Assembly: GCF_046719735.1 (NCBI RefSeq)
Contig: NZ_JAUTWQ010000009.1
Location: 1 to 64,000, forward strand
Source: Halobacillus_B rhizosphaerae
GTDB lineage: Bacteria > Bacillota > Bacilli > Bacillales > Halobacillaceae
Reading direction: 5' to 3'
Length of the DNA: 64,000 bases
Shown here piece after piece: positions 60,651 through 64,000 of this stretch. The notes under the pieces are model-generated. The model was not told where the DNA came from, ran no database searches, and was given only the letters and a program-made list of their open reading frames with translations. Made by a program: the position numbers and the translations under genes. The stretch's first letter is position 1. Each line of letters begins with the position of its first letter.

Positions 60651-62609
60651 TTAAGATAATGAAGCTTCTTGTGTGCCTGATCCACCTTTTTTGCTGTGAA
60701 GATATTGAAACAAAGCAATAATCGCAAATACGGCAAGTCCCACAAGTGAAACGATATAATTCGGATAAACTAGTGCAAGTCCACCGGCAAATAGGGAGAT
60801 TCTTTCAAACCAGTTCACATTGCGGACAAAATATCCAATCATCGCAGCACTGATACTGGCCATCCCAAGCATCGCTGTAATGACGCCAATCGAAACGTTG
60901 ACAGCGTTGGCATCACCTTGGAGGAGCAGTACGGGCTGTGAGACAAAGACATACGGAATAATAAAAGCGGCAATGGCCAGTTTGACCGCTGTGACCCCGG
61001 CTTTCATCGGATTGGCTCCTGCTATACCTGCTCCAGCGTAAGCAGCCAGACAGACGGGAGGAGTGATATCAGCGACGATTCCGAAATAAAAGACAAACAT
61101 ATGAACGGCAATGACTGGTACATCAAAGGCAAGTAAGGCTGGTGCCGCCATTGTGGCCGTAACTACATAGTTTGCCGTGGTTGGAAGTCCCATGCCTAAA
61201 ATGATACAAGCAATCATGGTAAAGAACATAACGAGGAAGAACTGTCCATGAGCCAGATCTATAATACCGCCGGCAATTTTAGGTCCAAGTCCGGTCGTTG
61301 TTACAGTACCCGCAATAATTCCCGCAGTCGCACAGGCAGCAATAACCGGCAATGCGACTCTTGCTCCTTCCTCAAGCAGTTGAATAATTCCTTTGAAGGA
61401 CATTCGCGTGTCCTTTCGGAAAAAGCTGATAATTAAGGCGGTAGCAATTGCAAAGAGTGCTGCAAAGGTAGGAGTGTAGCCCACGAGTAAACATCCGACG
61501 ATGATTACTAGAGGTAAAAATAAATCAAGCCGTTTAACAAGCTGCTTCAGCTTAGGAAGCTCTTCTTTTTTTAAGCCCATAATCCCTTGTTTTCTTGCTT
61601 CAAAGTGCGTGCCAAGAAAGACTCCTGAGAAATAAAGCACCGCTGGAATAATGGCAATTACAATGATGTGATTGTACGGTACCCCAGTATAAGAGGCCAT
61701 AATAAAAGCGGCAGCTCCCATAATCGGCGGCATAATCTGGCCCCCGGTTGAGGCAGATGCTTCTGTTGCTGCGGCAAAGTGGGGTTTGAACCCGGCATTT
61801 TTCATCATAGGAATAGTGAATGAACCAGATCCAACCGTGTTTGCAACGGAGCTTCCACTAACCATGCCCTGAAGTCCGCTGGCTGCCACCGCTGCCTTCG
61901 CTGTTCCGCCTGTAAAACGCCCAGTCAATCGTAAGGCAATATCATTAAAGAATTGACCGATATTGGTTTTCACTAAAATAACCCCAAAAAACAGGAATAA
62001 AAAAATGTACGTGGAAGAAATTTGAATAGGAATCCCAAATATAGAGGTGGAACTAAAAAACATTTGAGTCGCCAAAGTCGGCCAGTCATAACCAGCATGG
62101 CCAATGATAGGGATGAACTGGCCGAATAAACCATAAAGCAAGGCGAGGATGGCAATTACTACAATAGGTAACCCAACAACACGCCGAGTCGCTTCCAGTA
62201 ATAACAGGACTCCTGCTGTGGCTACAAATTGATCAAGGTAAGTAAAACCAAAAATAATCGCCTCGTTAATTAAGCGTTCGTAATTAAAGACAATATAATA
62301 ATTGGCAAATAATGCGATTAAAGCGAGTATAGCATCGTACCAGGGGACACCCCGTTTATTCGTTAAAGAAGATTTAACGGGATATAAAAGAAAAACTAAA
62401 AATAATGCCGTACCTAAGTGAATGGCACCTTGAATTAAAGAAACATACGCGCCTCGGAAAGCAGTGTAGAGCTGAAAGATCGTTAATAAGCCGCCAACAA
62501 TGAGCGTGACCCATCCCCATGGGCCCAGGTTTCTTCTAAAAGCGCTTTCTTTATCATACTTAGCCATCAGGTCATCTTTATTTACTTCTTGTGAATCTTG
62601 AACTGTCAC
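60651..62609 (-). CDS. TRAP transporter fused permease (4TM/12TM), TAXI type
   Basis: This protein of 652 residues has about sixteen transmembrane helices, the small and large TRAP membrane subunits being fused. The conserved large-subunit stretches are SGSSVANTVGSGSFTIPMMK, AAATEASASTGGQIMPPIMG and GMGLPTTANYVVTATMAAPA. It uses the sodium or proton gradient to import an organic acid, captured by the lipoprotein receptor encoded just upstream. TRAP-TAXI systems commonly carry 2-oxo or other carboxylates. It has no obvious link to the TOMM cluster beyond adjacency. Confidence 0.92.
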   Translation of the reverse strand: MTVQDSQEVNKDDLMAKYDKESAFRRNLGPWGWVTLIVGGLLTIFQLYTAFRGAYVSLIQGAIHLGTALFLVFLLYPVKSSLTNKRGVPWYDAILALIALFANYYIVFNYERLINEAIIFGFTYLDQFVATAGVLLLLEATRRVVGLPIVVIAILALLYGLFGQFIPIIGHAGYDWPTLATQMFFSSTSIFGIPIQISSTYIFLFLFFGVILVKTNIGQFFNDIALRLTGRFTGGTAKAAVAASGLQGMVSGSSVANTVGSGSFTIPMMKNAGFKPHFAAATEASASTGGQIMPPIMGAAAFIMASYTGVPYNHIIVIAIIPAVLYFSGVFLGTHFEARKQGIMGLKKEELPKLKQLVKRLDLFLPLVIIVGCLLVGYTPTFAALFAIATALIISFFRKDTRMSFKGIIQLLEEGARVALPVIAACATAGIIAGTVTTTGLGPKIAGGIIDLAHGQFFLVMFFTMIACIILGMGLPTTANYVVTATMAAPALLAFDVPVIAVHMFVFYFGIVADITPPVCLAAYAGAGIAGANPMKAGVTAVKLAIAAFIIPYVFVSQPVLLLQGDANAVNVSIGVITAMLGMASISAAMIGYFVRNVNWFERISLFAGGLALVYPNYIVSLVGLAVFAIIALFQYLHSKKGGSGTQEASLS

Positions 62610-62652
62610 ATTCTAACCTCCGTTCCCCTCTAGAAAGGAGTAATCAGTTGAA

Positions 62653-62678
62653 AGAACCGGACAATAATGCCCGGTTCT
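62653..62678 (-). terminator. Attenuator between TAXI receptor and TRAP permease genes
   Basis: AGAACCGG pairs with CCGGTTCT across ten bases; on the minus strand TTTCAACT follows. The incomplete T tract suggests partial read-through. Confidence 0.65.
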
Positions 62679-62690
62679 TCCTCATGCTGT

Positions 62691-63701
62691 TTACTTGATT
62701 CCAGCTTCTTTAAAGTACTTTTCAGCACCTGCATGAAACGGCAGATCTTTCGCGCCGGTCATGGCACTATCTTTTGTGATTAATTTAGCTTGAGCAATAC
62801 TCATATCTCCTTGGTTTTCATAAAGAGTTTTTGTTAATTGGTAAGCTAAGTCTTCACTTACTTGATTTTTAGAAGCTAACAATAGCGCCATGGCGGTAAC
62901 CGTCTGCACAGGCTCGTCCTGCCAGTCGTAAGTACCTGGTTCTACAGTATAAGCTTCATACTGACTATTATCAGTCACTTGCTTCAAAGCATCTCCTTCA
63001 ATGTTAAGGAATTTAACTTCTTTCGTAGATGCTTGTAATTCATCAGTCGTAGAAGAAGGAACACCAACTACAGCAAAAGAAGCATCAATGGTACCATTTT
63101 GCAGCTTACTCTTAGCGTCGCCAAAACCTTCTTCATAAGCTTTGTAGTCGCCTTCTTCAAGCCCGTAAGCGGATAGGACCAATTCTGCTGCTGCACGGGT
63201 AGCTCCGCCTGGAGGGCCAATAGCTACTTTTTTCCCTTTTAAGTCTTCAATTGATTTTATCCCAGTTGAATCTAATGTAACAACTTGCAGTGCTTCAGGA
63301 TAAAGAGAGCCGATAACTTCGACATTATCAATCTTCTTCCCTTTAAATTCACCTTCGCCGTTTATTGCATCAAGCATGGTCGTATTCTGTGCAATTCCCA
63401 GCTGGAAATCACCGGATTGAATCTTTGCGATGTTTTCTACAGAGGCACCTGATTCTACCGAGCTGACATCAAATCCGTCCATATCGATATTATCAGACCA
63501 AAGATTTGCCATTTCTCCACCAAGCGGATAGTACACGCCTCCTACGCTACCAGTTCCCATAGTGAGGTTTGTTTTCTCTCCCCCGCCATCGTCACTGTCA
63601 CTGCTGCTCGAACCTCCGCCATTGCCGCTTTCACCACAGGCACTTAAAAATATACCTGCAGCCAGCATAATGGCAAGCAGAATTAAAGAATTCTTCTTCA
63701 T
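62691..63701 (-). CDS. TAXI family TRAP transporter solute-binding lipoprotein
   Basis: The product of 336 residues has a lipoprotein signal ending in IFLSACGESG, then a Ser/Asp-rich linker (SSSSDSDDGGGEKT). The TAXI receptor domain follows, with MGTGSVGGVYYPLGGEMANL and GPPGGATRAAAELV. The acidic, Ser-rich linker fits surface proteins of salt-tolerant bacilli. It captures the substrate for the fused permease. ATG 63701 follows GAGGGGG; the in-frame TTG 63716 overlaps this site. Confidence 0.92.
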   Translation of the reverse strand: MKKNSLILLAIMLAAGIFLSACGESGNGGGSSSSDSDDGGGEKTNLTMGTGSVGGVYYPLGGEMANLWSDNIDMDGFDVSSVESGASVENIAKIQSGDFQLGIAQNTTMLDAINGEGEFKGKKIDNVEVIGSLYPEALQVVTLDSTGIKSIEDLKGKKVAIGPPGGATRAAAELVLSAYGLEEGDYKAYEEGFGDAKSKLQNGTIDASFAVVGVPSSTTDELQASTKEVKFLNIEGDALKQVTDNSQYEAYTVEPGTYDWQDEPVQTVTAMALLLASKNQVSEDLAYQLTKTLYENQGDMSIAQAKLITKDSAMTGAKDLPFHAGAEKYFKEAGIK

Positions 63702-63716
63702 AAAATACCCCCTCAA

Positions 63717-64000
63717 TAATATAATACATATTTAAAACATACTGATTATAAATCAATATGTTAAATATCCCACATGGATTGAAATAGTATACTCTTTTTA
63801 ATAGATATTTTACCGTTTATGAGCAAAAATAACAAGAAAATTCAGATTTAATACAGTTTATTGTCAATTCTGTAAAGTTGAATATCCTGTGCTTTTTGAC
63901 GAGAGATTTCGAGATGTTTGGGTCCGTTATTAACAATGAGAGGAGGGAGGCGAAGGAAATAACTCGCTTTCCTGTGGGGGAGCTGGCGAGTACACTGACC
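63717..64000. other. Non-coding right edge
   Basis: This A/T-rich stretch upstream of the TAXI receptor probably holds its promoter, but no convincing -35/-10 pair, terminator or gene is seen before the window ends. Confidence 0.4.

Overview
The window reads as a chromosomal segment of a low-to-mid G+C Gram-positive bacterium of the family Bacillaceae. The evidence is the strong AGGAGG-type ribosome sites, frequent GTG and TTG starts, CcpA-type cre boxes, family content (DUF1540, SdpI, LytR-CpsA-Psr, MalK/MalR/MaeN, PutB/PutC/PucR, a heterocycloanthracin-like peptide) and typical rho-independent terminators. A moderately halophilic genus such as Halobacillus or a relative is a guess from gene content. 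No rRNA, tRNA, CRISPR array, insertion sequence or prophage was recognised.

Layout. 1-4264: a 2-oxoacid dehydrogenase complex (E1alpha cut by the left edge, E1beta, E2, E3). 4377-5747: a secreted-type esterase family protein and a small membrane protein. 5945-12067: a LacI-regulated sugar operon (binding lipoprotein, two permeases, GH13 alpha-glucosidase) with a repeated 14-bp operator. 12194-13878: three small orphan genes, including a DUF1540 gene. 14055-18794 (minus): a malate-type uptake module with AEC carrier, MaeN-like symporter and MalR/MalK two-component system. 19040-29797: scattered housekeeping and accessory genes (GtrA, epimerase-like protein, LCP ligase, AraC/GyrI regulator, M3 peptidase, old yellow enzyme, two small glycine-tailed membrane proteins, RibD-like reductase, SDR, nucleoside deaminase).

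30013-34012 (minus): a methylcitrate-cycle operon prpC-prpD-prpB for propionyl-CoA, preceded by a clear cobalamin riboswitch, a 15-codon leader reading frame, a terminator and a cre box. This arrangement suggests that B12 shuts off the B12-independent propionate route. 34260-40347: SdpI family protein, an unrecognised protein, a structured RNA resembling a metal riboswitch ahead of a TerC family gene, UppP, a DUF2254 protein, a broken NUDIX gene and an acetyltransferase.

40569-49103: a 4-hydroxyphenylacetate (homoprotocatechuate) meta-cleavage cluster, hpaG split in two, hpaF, a divergent LysR regulator, then hpaE-B-D-C and a DapA-family aldolase. No separate HpaH hydratase and no HpcH-type HpaI aldolase is present; the DapA-like protein may do both steps. 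49304-54316: an atypical SDR, then proline catabolism (putB, putC/rocA) with a PucR-type activator.

54456-60379 (minus): a thiazole/oxazole-modified peptide (TOMM) cluster. It contains a precursor with 20 cysteines in a CAG-type tripeptide repeat, a maturation protein, a fused leader-binding/YcaO cyclodehydratase and a tandem SagB-like dehydrogenase. 60651-63701 (minus): a TAXI-type TRAP transporter with its lipoprotein receptor. The most notable items are the riboswitch-controlled prp operon, the TOMM cluster, the candidate hydratase-aldolase and the metal-riboswitch-like RNA.
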